Under the pieces are notes generated by a model. The model was not told the origin of the DNA and did not search any database. It saw nothing but the letters and a program-made list of their open reading frames with translations. Positions 1-11,299 of a stretch of 64,000 nt of DNA are shown here, in pieces. The DNA lies in contig CP075492.1 of the NCBI GenBank assembly GCA_021613535.1, positions 19,716,001 to 19,780,000 of the forward strand, in the 5' to 3' direction. The stretch comes from Adineta vaga (taxonomy: Eukaryota > Rotifera). The number at the start of each line of letters is the position of its first letter. The stretch's first letter is position 1. The translations under genes were made by a program, and so were the position numbers.

Positions 1-223
1 TAAGAAATCCTATATCTAATGAATTAGGTGTTGTTTCAGCAGGCGTGACATTTTCATCAATATTAGTAGGAGGAAGAGAAGGCGGCGTGACGTATGTTGT
101 TTCTAAACTTGTTGTAGATTGTGGATGTGACACATCGAAATGTCGACAAAATTCTATATCATTGAGTAATTCTTCTAAAGCATTATCAAGAGTAGTATTA
201 TTATGTGAATTATTTGTAGCCAT
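1..223 (-). CDS. 5' end of a leftward gene, partial, unknown function
   Basis: Read on the minus strand, an ATG at 223-221 opens a frame that stays open for 74 codons to the window edge. It starts MATNNSHNNTTLDNALEELL and is followed by a Ser/Thr/Pro-rich stretch. The acidic, helical start (LDNALEELLNDIEF) followed by low-complexity sequence suggests an intracellular N-terminus. No domain can be recognised because the rest lies outside the window. The opposite strand is also open here but has poorer composition. The start is the first ATG and is preceded by AT-rich non-coding sequence. Coding status is likely; function is unknown. Confidence 0.45.
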   Translation of the reverse strand, partial: MATNNSHNNTTLDNALEELLNDIEFCRHFDVSHPQSTTSLETTYVTPPSLPPTNIDENVTPAETTPNSLDIGFL

Positions 224-1398
224 TTGATTTGTATATTATCTGTTGTCGATAGACAAGAAATAATGTCAAATATGAAACACAAAAGTTACGACATAGAATT
301 ATTTAGAAAGACAAAAACAACTCTTCGATAGAAGAGTCAAATAAACATGTCTAAATATGTACACAGTATCGCAGTCAGTTTATTTATGTTATACAAACAA
401 AAGAGAATAGAAAGTTCGAATAACAATATCATGCAACACATTTATTCTCTGTTTGAAAGTGTTGGATAGAAGCTTTGTATGCATTATATTTGACTTATTA
501 TTCTGCAATTTTGTTACTTGAAATATAATCATAATCACATAACCGAACAATCTAGAATTATAATATAAAAGAATTCGGAATGTTAAGAAAAATCTGTCAT
601 AACATATTTGATTCACTTACTATGTCTTACTGACCACTGTCTAATTCATTGTTTATGTTTACTTCATCGCCAGGATCCAAGCTATAATCAATATAATGTA
701 TAAATTTTGAATCTTTTATTATTACAAGGACTTTCATATCGAAACACGATATCGACAATCGAAAAGGCTTTATTTTTATTCAGAGAATTCTTTTTACATC
801 ACGGGAAAGTAATAATAAGAATAGAAGTACTAATTGCTACTAATAGTAATAGGTTCAATGTGGATCAAGTCGTTGTATTTACAAGAAGACAACCTTCAGC
901 AAGTGAAGCTCCCGTACAATTCACTGGTCGACGAAAACTATATGAATGATTGATATTGTGAAATATATAAGAATAACCGCTCATCTGCCAATTTATTGGG
1001 ATAGTGTCAAGCTTTGATAATGTTTTGTTGAATCGCCATTCAATCTTTTCGTGTACGAAATTAGATCTATGGAAATTATATTTTATATGGAGACAGTATG
1101 TACGATAGTGTGGGAGTAGGTAACTAAAACATTTTACTATCGCAATTTCGACCTTGCTTAGGGATCTCGTCAGGTAGATTGTATTCCAATGTGTTGTGAA
1201 TCGATTGAATAGGATGAGTCTTTTGGAGAGTTAAGTCTCGAATTATTGCTTGCTGCAGACGGGTAGGCTAATAGTTTTTGATGAAGCTAATACGTAATAT
1301 GATACTTCTGTTTTCTTTTATTTTTCCATTTTATTGAATATATGAAGATATGATATGCAGGAATACGAAACACATAGTATTAAGAACTATAGAGAATG
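224..1398. other. Intergenic stretch, 3' flank of the Athena-like element
   Basis: AT-rich sequence with no convincing gene. An 80-codon plus-strand frame (707-949) has mixed composition and could be an exon, but no splice partner or family is recognisable. The part next to 1399 should contain the 3' untranslated region of the minus-strand retroelement; no poly(A) tract or telomeric repeat marks its end. Confidence 0.4.
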
Positions 1399-4300
1399 TT
1401 AGTCATCCGTTTTTTTGTCTAGTGTAATCTTATAATCGTTGTGTTGGCGACCGTCCAGACGAACGAATTCTTGTTTCATATTGGGATTATTTCGATTACC
1501 AATAATCAATCGTGTATTAATAACTGGTGATCGTCGAAATGTATCATTCCAAAGTCGATGTACATCTTGTTTAAATGACGTCAGACGTCTTTCATGAGTG
1601 TAATGGATGATTAGTTAGTTGTCCCATTTCGAATGTTTCTGTGGCTTAGCTTGGACCATGACGTGTTGGGAAGAGTTTCCATGTGGAATGTCTTGTATTC
1701 TAGTCAATCGTGAAGCAAGTTGATATTCTGAAACAGTTGGTTTATGCAGAGTTTGATGACGAATGTTGTTAAAGTCGTTCTCGTCATCAATTAGTGTTTG
1801 GATGTTGGAACTCTGTATGTATGGAGAGAAAAATCGTTTGAATTGGGCCATGATGAAACAAGATGGATACCTAAATAGTTTCGATGAAAACATTATATCT
1901 AAATTAAGCGTATGTTCAAGGATTACTTATTATAAAGGAGCATTAATTTAATAGTGCGTTGTTCACTCTGAAAAATCGACAATGTCGATGAATAACGTAT
2001 TGCTCGAAGAAGTGCACCATCAATAATATTTCGAAATGTATGTCGAGGATGATCCGAATTGAATGGCACAACGTATGGTTCAGCTGCTTCTTTATGATAC
2101 ACATGTGTTTTCAATACTCCGTTGTTGTTCTCAATGAAGAGATCAAGAAATGCTAAATTTGTGCCAATTTCACGAACTAATTTGATATTTGGATGATAAA
2201 TATTGGCTTTATCTAAGACTTCATTGATTTTATCAGGTGGTTCATTTGTAGTAAAGAAAATATCGTCGATATACCTATAAGTACGAAAGAAACAGAAAGA
2301 CAGGCTCAGTATACATGTTGAATACGAAAGAAAAGGTACGTACCGGCCATAAATTTCATTTGAATTTGTTTGTCGAAGAACAAGTTCCTTCTCCCATTTC
2401 CACATGAAAATATTTGCTAAAGTTAAAGTGAATGCCGATCCCATAGCTCCTCCAACCACTTGTCGATAGAATTTCTTTTCATATGTAAACACATTTTCGG
2501 TAAGAACAAGACGAGCTAATTTCCGAATGGCATCGAGTGGAACACTTTGCACTTTCTGATAGCCATGTTTCAAGAGAAATTCAGTAAGAATATCTAGAGA
2601 TTCTTCTTGTGGTAACATTGTATATAGATCTGTAATATCAAATGTACACAAATAAGTTGTTGGTTTCAAATAACCATTTTTAACATATGTTTGTAGGCGA
2701 CGAATAAGATCAACACCATCAATAATTGTAGTCGAACGAACATGTTTATCAAATAATGGTCGAAGTAATCGATCGAGAAATTTTGAAATACCAGTTGTCG
2801 GTGTACACATTGAAGATACGATTGGTCTTAGAGGTGTACCTTGCTACAAAATACATAACACAGGTCATAATACTAATGAAAACAATTTAGAATTTACCTT
2901 ATGTGGTTTTGGAATGAAGTACAAATAAGCCAATTCAACTTTATCTCGTTTTGGCATCATTTTTTCAAGTTGCCATGCAAGAATGTGTTTCTTCGAACGA
3001 AGATCATTGAGTAATTGAACGACTTTGTCGAAAACTATCCATAATGGGTCATTCACTAGCTCAACATATGCTCCAGGTTTTTGTCGATAAGCTTCCGCTT
3101 TTTCCTCATAATCTTTGGCATTACCAATATGAAATATACCACTCTTATCTGTTACACGAAGAATTTGATTGTTTTTCTTCAAGCGATATTGAATAGACCT
3201 GGCTAATTTAAGCTCTTGTCGTGCACGATACACGTGTATATACGGTATTGGAGTCATAAATCGTTCATAGAGATAGGCTGCTAACTGGTGAGAAAACTGT
3301 TTAATGATTGTTGATGTTGGTGACATACGATGTACACGGATCAGATAAGGAACGATTACATCAAGAATGTTGTTATATTCTCGTTCGACTTGTTGCTTTT
3401 GATGGTCACTAGAATGAAGATAAGTTTGATTCGGTCGAATATAACTTGGACCTTGAGAAATAGAAAGATAAGTATAATGGAAAATATCAGATGTAGTATA
3501 GTATTGAGCTATAATTTTTATTTACCGTTGTGTGACAGATATTCTAGTTCGGTATCATTTAACACTATTTTTGAAACATCAACCAGCACTTGTGGATATA
3601 CATCGATGACGTTCTTTTTTATCAATGTTTGCCGACGAAGATGATGATGATGTGTTAATTTAATATGCAGACATGTTTCTTTGAAACGTATCTGACGTAT
3701 GAGTCGATATGTATAATTATTTAGATACAATTCAAGAAAATACAATAAGATGTCTGTTTGACGTTTGTGATTAGAAGAATCTGGATTTCGAATTTGTTGT
3801 TGAAGTATGGTTAGTTCTTGTTGATATAAATATTCATACTGCTGAATTTTCTCTTCATATTCTTTCAATTCAACATTTAGGGTCATACGTTTTAGTTCTT
3901 GTACCATCTTGTAATGTTTTTTGGTGAGCTGCTTGACATCAACGTTAGGTATTATAGAATCAAACGATTTTGGTCATTCATGACATAAAATTCGTTGTTC
4001 AAACATTGTTAATTGTTCGAATACTTTCAGTTGTTTCGTACGAATCGCTGTTAAATGATGGATTGCTTCAAACTTAAAACAAATGAAAGAAATGATCAAG
4101 AAAGATCAGTGAACCCTTCTTACTTGATCAGCAGTTAAATAGTAGAAAGTTAGTTGTTTGAAGAGTTGTTTTTCGTAGATTTCATCTTTTAGTTTATTTA
4201 CTTGATAGTTGACTGTTCTGAGCAAATCGATATGGTGTAAGCATACAAATTCTTTTAATCTTCTATCGATGACTTCTATCGGAGTTAAAGTTGATGGTAA

Positions 4301-5332
4301 AGATAAAGACTGAGATTCTATTTCAGTTACATATTGATCCAGTTGATTTCTTATTAATATTAAATAATCTGCCAAATACTTTTGAATGACCTTGTTTTCG
4401 TTTGATCCTACGATTTCCAGGATATCTTCCTATGGAAATAATGGTTATGTACAATGATAAAATGTTGCTCTTCTTTCTTCCTGATCGGAGTATTTAACTG
4501 TAGAGATAATGAATAGAGAAGTTGATATCGTGGCATTCTTAAATATCTAGATGACTTGTAAAAAGTACAAGTATTATTCCGAGAACTATTGTTTTCTTCA
4601 TTGGTAGATGATTTCGTGGTATGCACTGCTTTTCTTCTTTTTCTCAGTGATATCTGATGGGAAAGTGATAACTGACTGAGTGATTTCATTGAGCTTGACA
4701 TAAAATTTTGTGTGGATATATCTCTTTTCCGTTTTTTTGATAGTTTAAAATGATCAGCAGTGAGTTGCTCATTTGATACTTGTTCAGATATTGTATGATC
4801 CTTAGTTTGGACTAACGAAGTGATTTGTTCCTCAGATAATCCACGAGCCCGACATTTCCGTTTGAAATGTTGTAACTTTCGATTTCCATGACATTTTCTT
4901 TTTTTGTTCTTCATAAGTGAATCACTTATAATGAATTCTTGCGTTTCAGCTGTAACAGTTTTAGAACAATCATCTTTATTTTGTAGCAAGTTATTCGAAG
5001 AATAAATGCTATCATTATTTTCATTGTCATCAATCATAAGTAATACTTTTCCACGTATATGCTTTAATCTAAAAAACAAAAGAGTTAGTTTCATGAATAG
5101 AAAGATGTTCAAAGGTAACAAATGAAATGATTTATCGTTAATAGAAAGATTATGATAGTTTTTTTTATTTAAGATTTTCATAAATGACGACATCAACACC
5201 TGGTAAACTCAGCGATGGCATGATAGCTGCAGTTGTTCTTCCAACTGTCGATGATAATGTTGGCATTACTGCACCAAAAAATAATGAATCAAATGATGGC
5301 TGATTATGATTAACATTCTGTTCGATATCCAT
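1399..5332 (-). mobile_element. Athena-like Penelope-type retroelement (endonuclease-lacking), decayed
   Basis: The coding part of a Penelope-like element on the minus strand, with several short introns kept in the genomic copy. Intron retention is a known feature of Penelope-like elements, and the Athena group of bdelloids lacks the GIY-YIG endonuclease and sits at telomeres. The coding sequence ends about 45 residues after the conserved RT tail (NTRLIIGNRNNPN), with no room for an endonuclease domain. Outer boundaries cannot be set: no terminal repeat or target duplication is visible. Family assignment is from motif recognition, not a search. Confidence 0.7.
1399..5332 (-). pseudogene. Reverse transcriptase polyprotein of the Athena-like element
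   Basis: The start ATG is at 5332 (MDIEQNVNHNQPSF...). Likely exons run 5332 to about 5200, about 5070-4410, 4430-4125, 4080-3530, 3440-2897, 2842-2277, 2220-1923 and about 1870-1399. The N-terminal part is Lys/Arg-rich (KKRKCHGNRKLQHFKRKCRA) and coiled-coil-like. The RT domain shows FDITDLYTMLPQE (motif A), GGAMGSAFTLTLANIF (motif B) and YIDDIF (motif C, split by an intron just before it). The linker motif FIPKPHK/GTPLRPIVSS is typical of Penelope-like RTs. Decay is visible: an in-frame TGA at 3976-3974, a frame change near 4425-4410, and an in-frame TAA at 1617-1615, after which the same frame continues to TAA at 1401-1399. The cDNA-copying reaction would be telomere-primed in this group (established knowledge), but this copy looks inactive. 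Confidence 0.75.
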
Positions 5333-5750
5333 CTCTACGAACGGAGGAAAATCTTGTTAATGTCTGATATTAATGATGCACAGCTAGTCAAATCATTCTA
5401 TGATTTAAATCCGACATCACAACAGGTTTCTGTTCATTTATTACATAGTTTTATTTTACTTTATTCTTGTCTTTCATGATATCTTAGATTTCGACTGCTC
5501 AAAAACTTTGGCGAACTAAAATAAAGCACTGTCGAAAAACCGTTCTTCATCAAAAGAAAAACTATTCATTGTCAATGTTATATGCTAGTACAATAAATAA
5601 AGAGAGCCAAAAGCAGCAAAATGAAGTACCTAAAATGGAATCATTTACTCCGACCATGTCTACTATTGTGGAAGCTCGTCTATGTAATATGGAAGAGCGC
5701 ATTCATCAATTGATACATTTTTCTTCTACTTTTTACCCAGGGCTGCCATA

Positions 5751-5838
5751 TGTACCCCATTGTGGGGTACAAAACCCCATTTTAACATTTGTACCCCAGA
5801 AAATCTTGTACCCCAGGGGTACAAAATTTGTACCCCAT
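5751..5838. repeat. Left subterminal GTACCCCA motif cluster of the hAT element
   Basis: Several direct and inverted copies of TGTACCCCA, including the palindrome GTACCCCATTGTGGGGTAC, lie within the first 100 bp of the element. Such subterminal clusters are normally transposase-binding sites in hAT elements (inference here). Confidence 0.7.
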
Positions 5839-6211
5839 TTGTCATTTTTAGCTTGAAATACAATTAACTGATTTTCTAATGAAAATGCGTTGTATTTATT
5901 ATTGAAATGCTGTCATCTTATAAAGACATCTACAGTAAAAACTGTAGTAAAAAGAAAAGAAAAGAATTGACCAATGGATATTAGAATTCATCCTAATATC
6001 GTTCTGTAAAGATTCAGTTCTACAGAATTTTCAGTCCAAAGCATTGTTCGCCGAACATACAATGAAATGAACTTTAATCGATTTCTTCTCGTTTAATATC
6101 TCATTATTTTATTACTTTTGCTTATTATATCTATCGACTGATATTGTTTCATCAATTAATCTTGTTTTAGGTGACCTTTTCTGTGGTTCTCTTGATCGTT
6201 CTTTTCGTCGT

Positions 6212-8716
6212 ATGGATTTGAACAATAATTCTGATTTAGAAGCTGTTGAAGGTTCTGAATCTTCAGATTCAGAAGTAACAACAAGTGAAAAATCTTCTGA
6301 TTCTCAAATCAAAACACCTGGTGGTACAAAACAAAAAAAAGGTCGTTCATCAACATCTAAAAGACGTTGTACTTCCAAATCAAAATGGCTAAAAGATAGC
6401 CAATATACTTCATTTCTCAAAGAATGTCCTTATAATAAACATTCTGCTCATTGTTGCATATGTAATTCAAACTTCTCTATTGCTAATGGTGGTCTTTATT
6501 TAATTAATCGTCATATGGATCAACCTGGTCATAAACGTTTAGCTGCAGCTCAAGCGAAAGAAAAATGTAAAGTATAATACAGATACAGTATATTTTATTA
6601 CATAATTGATTTTTGTTATTAAGCACGACTAATAAACGAATTTCTTCCACCGTCATCAGCATTAACTAAATTAACTGCAGCTGAACTTAGTCTTGTTTTT
6701 CATGGAGTCCATCATGGATATAGTTATGTTAGTCAATCATGTGCAGTTGATCTTCTAAAAAAGATTTTCAATGATTCTTACATTGGACAAAATATCACCT
6801 GTGGTAAAACAAAAGCACGTGATTTAGCTGTGAACGTACTTGGTGAGTGAATGACTAGAACTTATAGGAAAAAGCATTCGATAATGAAAAGAAATACGAG
6901 AAATTATTTATACTATTCATGAACTTGTTCTAAAAAATATTTTATGATTTTTAGCTCCATTTTTCACTTCTAAAATTCTTCAAGAAGTCAATCAATCTTC
7001 TTTTTATTCCTTATCTTTCCATGGATCAAATAAGGGAAACATCAAGATGTTCCCATTTATCATTAATTATTTCACAATTGAATATGGTATTGTTAGATCT
7101 GTATTACAAGTTGTTGAACAACCACGTGAATCAGCTCAAGATATTGTTGATACATTGCGTAATGTGCTAAAGACACATAGTCTTGATATTGATAAATTAA
7201 CCTCTATTGGTGCTGATAATACGAATACAAATTATGGACGACATCATTCGGTTTTTTCTATTATTCAACGTGAAGTTTCGAACTTATGCAAAGGTAATAG
7301 TATAACTTTTTAAAAATTGATAGATTTATATTTCGTTTCGTAGGGAATTGTTTTTGTCATGTTTTATCCAATTCAGTGAAAACATCGCATCGATATTTAC
7401 CAGTTGATGTTGAAACGTATTTGTCTCAACTATATAATCATTTTAGTTCATCATCCAAACGTGTTGCTGAACTAAAAGAATATTTTGAATTTGTCGAACA
7501 AGATTATTTAGTGAGTACGGTCATTTATATTTTTAATAAATTGAAAAGTGCTGTTTGTTTAGCGTTTACTTCAACATATAAAACTTCGTTGGCTTAGTTT
7601 ATACAATTCAATTGACCGATTGCTAAAAGTGTATGAACCACTGTCTTCATACTTCCTCGGTTTTGATAATGATAATGATAATGAAGATGAAGATATAGAT
7701 ACATATACGTCTTGTCCACCAATAATTCGAACTTTTTTCTCATCGACGATGTCGAAATGTACTTTACATTTTTTACATCAAGTCTTGTTCGATATTCAAA
7801 CGAAGAACTTAGAGCTACAACGATATGGTACTACAATTGCTGATCTACATGGAATTATTTCAAATTTACTGAAAAAACTAAATGATCGACTTGAACAAAA
7901 ATATTTTGGTCAAAGTACACGTATACTACTGAATTCGATGTCAGTAGAAGAACAAGAAAAGACGATTTCTTCCTTTACAAACTATTTGTCAAATATTATT
8001 AAATACATAAGTAAATATTATGAAGAACATTCTGTCTTGGCAGAAACATTATCTATCTTCGGTAATTTTAGCAATTAAACGTATTGAAGCATGAGAAGAT
8101 AATAATTTCTTTGGTTCTAGGAATCGTTGAAATCGATCAAATTACATTCGATCAAGTCGAACGATGTGTTATCAGTCTTAAACTTGAACTCGATCATGAC
8201 AAGTTATTTGAAGAATTGATGAATTTACAATCAATCTATAAAGAAGTTTCTTCTTATCGTGAGTCACTCTTTGTCCAAGTACAAAAGCATGTTGGTATTG
8301 GTGGTCGTAATTTTGATGAAATTGGAGGAAAAGATGATAATGATGAATATGTTCATAAACCATCAACACAAAATCATCAATCTACAATTCGACCAGATCA
8401 ACTTTGGGCTTATTTGATATCAAAAACAACAACAAAATGTCAAGAAATTATGAAGTTAATCTCTTTCATTTATTCTATTCCTTGTTCCAATGCTTTCACA
8501 GAAGGTGTATTTAATCATATGAAGCATGCATGGACACCTAGTCGTAATTCAATGTCAGTTAAAACTATTGCTGCTGAATTACAAATTCGATTAAATTGTA
8601 AGATGAAATGTAATGAATTTTATTCATTTGTGCAGAATGAACCTGAATTATTAAAATGTGCTCGACGTGCCGAAAAATATAACTATACGAAAAAACCTTG
8701 TTCTAGTTCCAGCTAA
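6212..8716 (+). CDS. hAT transposase, six exons, intact frame
   Basis: Exons 6212-6566, 6624-6842, 6955-7293, 7344-7510, 7563-8061 and 8121-8716 join in phase to 2175 nt (724 residues plus stop). The N-terminus is acidic and Ser-rich (DLEAVEGSESSDSE), followed by Lys/Arg-rich sequence and a BED-like zinc finger (CCICNSNF...HMDQPGHK). The catalytic core shows SIGADNTNTNYG (first Asp). Then come KLRWLSLYNSIDRLL, which is the conserved Trp block, and the C-terminal hATC dimerisation/insertion region SIPCSNAFTEGVFNHMKHAW with the third acidic residue in SNAFTEG. It cuts and pastes its element through terminal inverted repeats in the nucleus. All introns have GT-AG ends and are 45-115 nt. The ATG is the first in frame after an in-frame stop. 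It is not closely related to the decayed hAT tail at 51.5-51.8 kb. Confidence 0.85.
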
Positions 8717-8945
8717 TTTATTTTTGAAATATGTATCAAATTTTATTGTGCTCTTTTTTATCTGGTATATTGTTTTTGATGTTTACTTTATGAACTAAGT
8801 CAATTAGCATACTGCTTTTTTTGAAAGAAAATGAACAATAAAGCGAATCTAATAATAGAAACACTGACAAACTGTCTTGTTTTATGCGAAAATGTTTAAT
8901 TTGTTCGGTTTCTCTAATAAAAACCTCCAGTTCGAGATGGAAATG

Positions 8946-9003
8946 GTGTACCCCAATGATGTACCCCATTTATAAAAAGAATGTACCCCAAATGTACCCC
9001 ATT
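8946..9003. repeat. Right subterminal GTACCCCA motif cluster of the hAT element
   Basis: Four direct copies of TGTACCCCA within about 60 bp of the right end match the left cluster in sequence. Confidence 0.7.
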
Positions 9004-9077
9004 TAGACTTTCGAAAACCCTATTTCAAAAATAAAAAATGGCAGCCCTGTTTTTACCATAAACCTTTCTTCTCGTAA

Positions 9078-9904
9078 TATACACCTCCACCCAATATTGT
9101 ATCCTCTATATAGATGGGAAAAAATTATCAATGAAAGTTTGAATGTATAAAAGTTTTCATTTCTTTTTCTTATTTGAATTGGTGTACAACTTCAACATGT
9201 AAACTAAACTTCTTTCTCTGTTCTAGATATAATTAACATTCGACATTTAGTATATTCTGAAATCAATTATCGAAATCTACATCAAGGAACGCTTTTTACG
9301 TACCACTAGTATTAAGAAAAAGTGTGAAAACGAAAAGAAAACTTTCTATTATCTATCTACATTTCAAATTATATTATCAAGGTATCAATCATTTCATACA
9401 TATCACATAGTTTCAAACATCTCAAAAGTAAGTATAAGCAGGAAAAGTAAACTACATACATAATCATATACTCAGACCCAAATATTTCCAAGGCATCTTA
9501 TCTTATTACGCACTCCCTTAACTAAGAATAAGATTTTTTCAACATGCTCAGCTCCAAATTATATCTGCTACACTGAATATGAGACTATAAAATTGATTGT
9601 ATCATATACCAAACATACAGGTAAGTATAGCTTCGGTTTCATATGCAATGAACGTTACACTACTTCTTCTCTTATGACCTTTCAATCGCATTTCAGCCTT
9701 AAAAAGTTAAAAATTTTCTTTTAAGTTTAGACAAACGTTTTCAGCGACCTGAACAGCTCGATCTTCAAGTAAGGTGACGTATATAGTTATAACATTTTCA
9801 ATCAATACAAATCCTTATAAGTGTAAAAATTCTTTTTGTTTCGATTTAATTTATCTTGATATTTCTTTCTGATAATATTTCTCAGCAACATCATAGATAT
9901 CATT
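9078..9904. other. Non-coding or unresolved 5' region of the next gene
   Basis: AT-rich. A short cysteine-containing open stretch near 9554-9618 (CSAPNYICYTEYET) is followed by a GTAAGT donor and may be an upstream exon of the membrane-protein gene that follows, but the joins could not be confirmed. Confidence 0.35.
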
Positions 9905-10772
9905 TTGAAGAAAGTTAATTCAAAAATGAATTCTATTTCACCAATCAATCGATTTATTCAAATGAATCCATGTCATTTCTACAGAAAAAATAATACGCAA
10001 AATTGTTGGCTTGGATACAAATATATTTCATGTGCGCATTTGCAAGAGTATTTACTTAAAATGATTAAACCGTGTACAAATGTGGTTAGTGATAACATAG
10101 TAGTACCAACAATAACGGTACCTCAATTACCTAGTATGTATTCGTTTGATAATCTTATTTTAAGTATGGCAAACAATGCAGACCTCGATGTCTAGATTAC
10201 AAGAAGAAATGTCATTCTGTCTCTTTTTCTACCGTTTTTTGCCAAATAGATCAATTACAAGCTACAATTTCATTCGATTTCCATTCGCCATATATCGTTG
10301 TTATTTTAATTCTATCCATAATTATATTCATTAGTCTACTTGTATTTTTCACAATTATTATTATTATCTATACTATGGATCATTGTCGAAAACACCGACG
10401 ACGACAAAGCTATATGCCAGAGACAAATCAATACATCCGTAAGTACTTTTATGTCCCTTATTCACTTATTTCTCTTCCTGAGTCCTTTTTCGATATAACG
10501 ATGATTCCTACTCTTAGAAACGGAAGCAACACAAGAACAACACTATTTACATCCATTGCCACCGATCCACTATAAAAAAGAAACACAGATCGGAAACAAT
10601 CATCAAAGTCTTCCAATAAACCAAAGTACGCTACGACAACCAACCACTCATGATTACGATCTACCGTCCGTGAGTTCTATAACCAATAATTACTTTACCT
10701 TTCAGTCAATTTCATTCATTTTTCTTGCTTTCCCTATTTCAGTCACCGCTTTACTATGAATGCCTTAACTAA
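9905..10772 (+). CDS. Single-pass membrane protein with Cys-rich ectodomain, unknown function
   Basis: The 3' part is clear. A frame through 10180-10438 encodes a Cys-containing ectodomain (CRPRCLDYKKKCHSVSF), a strongly hydrophobic helix (IVVILILSIIIFISLLVFFT) and a basic start of the tail (MDHCRKHRRRQS). GT-AG introns at 10439-10517 and about 10670-10742 then join exons encoding a Gln/His/Pro-rich tail that ends SPLYYECLN at TAA 10770-10772. Upstream, 9905-10134 encodes MNSISPINRFIQMNPCHFYR... with more cysteines. The join between the two parts is not resolved in frame, so either an unrecognised intron or a frameshift lies near 10135-10182. The tail contains Tyr motifs (HDYDL, LYYE) like those of signalling or sorting tails. 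No family was recognised. Confidence 0.45.
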
Positions 10773-11243
10773 GAAAGTCTAATCAACTGCGACTCCACTG
10801 CATCCAAACAAAAACCATGACAAGCCAACAGCTAGATGAACATACTGCTTCTGATTGACGCTCCATGAACTATTCTTTTTCGTGTATTTATCTTTCGTTT
10901 TTTAACTTCTTTACTAAAAACTTGGAAATTTCTTTGAAACAGTCAATCTCAATTCTATAACTTGAAAATTTCACGTGGCGGAGCATTCTCCTTCAACCAT
11001 TCATGACCGAAGTGAATTTATCCTATCTTCTCCTACGCATACAAACACAAACGCTAGTCCATCACACCACACAAAAACCTCCCATGTGAGCAACGGCAAA
11101 AATAAAGAGAGATACCAATTTATATTCATGATGAAAACAACAGTTGAGCCAGCCAAACAAGTTTATGTAGAATATTTATGCCACCTGATGACAGACCCTT
11201 TAGCAAGGTCGAAACTATAGTCGTGGTAGCTATTTCTTTATAT
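10773..11243. other. Intergenic, 3' flank of the membrane-protein gene
   Basis: Contains an 81-codon plus frame (10975-11220, Ser/Thr/His-rich) that lacks a convincing start context or splice sites. No other feature is seen. Confidence 0.3.
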
Positions 11244-11299
11244 ACACACCCACACCCACACCCACACCCACACCCACACCCACACCCACACCCACACCC
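11244..11299 (+). repeat. Telomeric hexamer array (CCCACA)n
   Basis: About nine near-perfect CCCACA units (TGTGGG on the other strand), ending CACCCTCAAGAT. This is the purest array in the window and, unlike most others here, has no G-rich partner arm beside it. The C-rich strand is on top, so a telomere in this orientation would have faced left. Confidence 0.9.

Larger units (their letters stand above)
5738..9049 (+). mobile_element. Complete hAT-superfamily DNA transposon
   Basis: The element is 3312 bp, bounded by inverted termini CAGGGCTGCCAT (5738) and ATGGCAGCCCTG (ending 9049). It is flanked by a perfect 8-bp duplication TTTTTACC at 5730-5737 and 9050-9057. Eight-bp duplications and CAGGG-type ends are hallmarks of hAT elements. 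Both subterminal regions hold clustered GTACCCCA/TGGGGTAC motifs, probably transposase-binding sites. The single gene inside (6212-8716) is a spliceable, uninterrupted transposase frame, so the copy is young and possibly autonomous. Confidence 0.9.
5360..9077 (+). pseudogene. Small two-exon gene divergent from the Athena RT, split by a hAT insertion
   Basis: The ATG at 5360 is only 27 nt from the divergent start of the RT gene. Exon 1 (5360-5425) encodes MSDINDAQLVKSFYDLNPTSQQ and ends at a GT donor. Exon 2 starts at 5488 (ISTAQKLWRTKIKHCRKT...) and runs to 5737, where the hAT element begins. After the element, the frame resumes at 9058 and stops at TAA 9075-9077. Removing the element and one target copy gives a 111-residue, Lys/Gln-rich protein without recognisable domains. 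The shared 5' region suggests it may belong to the retroelement as an opposite-strand ORF, as described for giant Athena composites (Terminons), rather than to the host. The reading frame is well supported by the precise target duplication; function is unknown. Confidence 0.5.

Noticed and set aside
389-616. 75-codon minus-strand frame
   Set aside because: Composition of random AT-rich DNA, no splice or start support.
1142-1172. Hammerhead-like boxes CTGACGA...GAAA on the minus strand, 3' of the Athena-like gene
   Set aside because: A four-pair stem II can be drawn, but no stem III or UH cleavage site fits, so a ribozyme cannot be supported.
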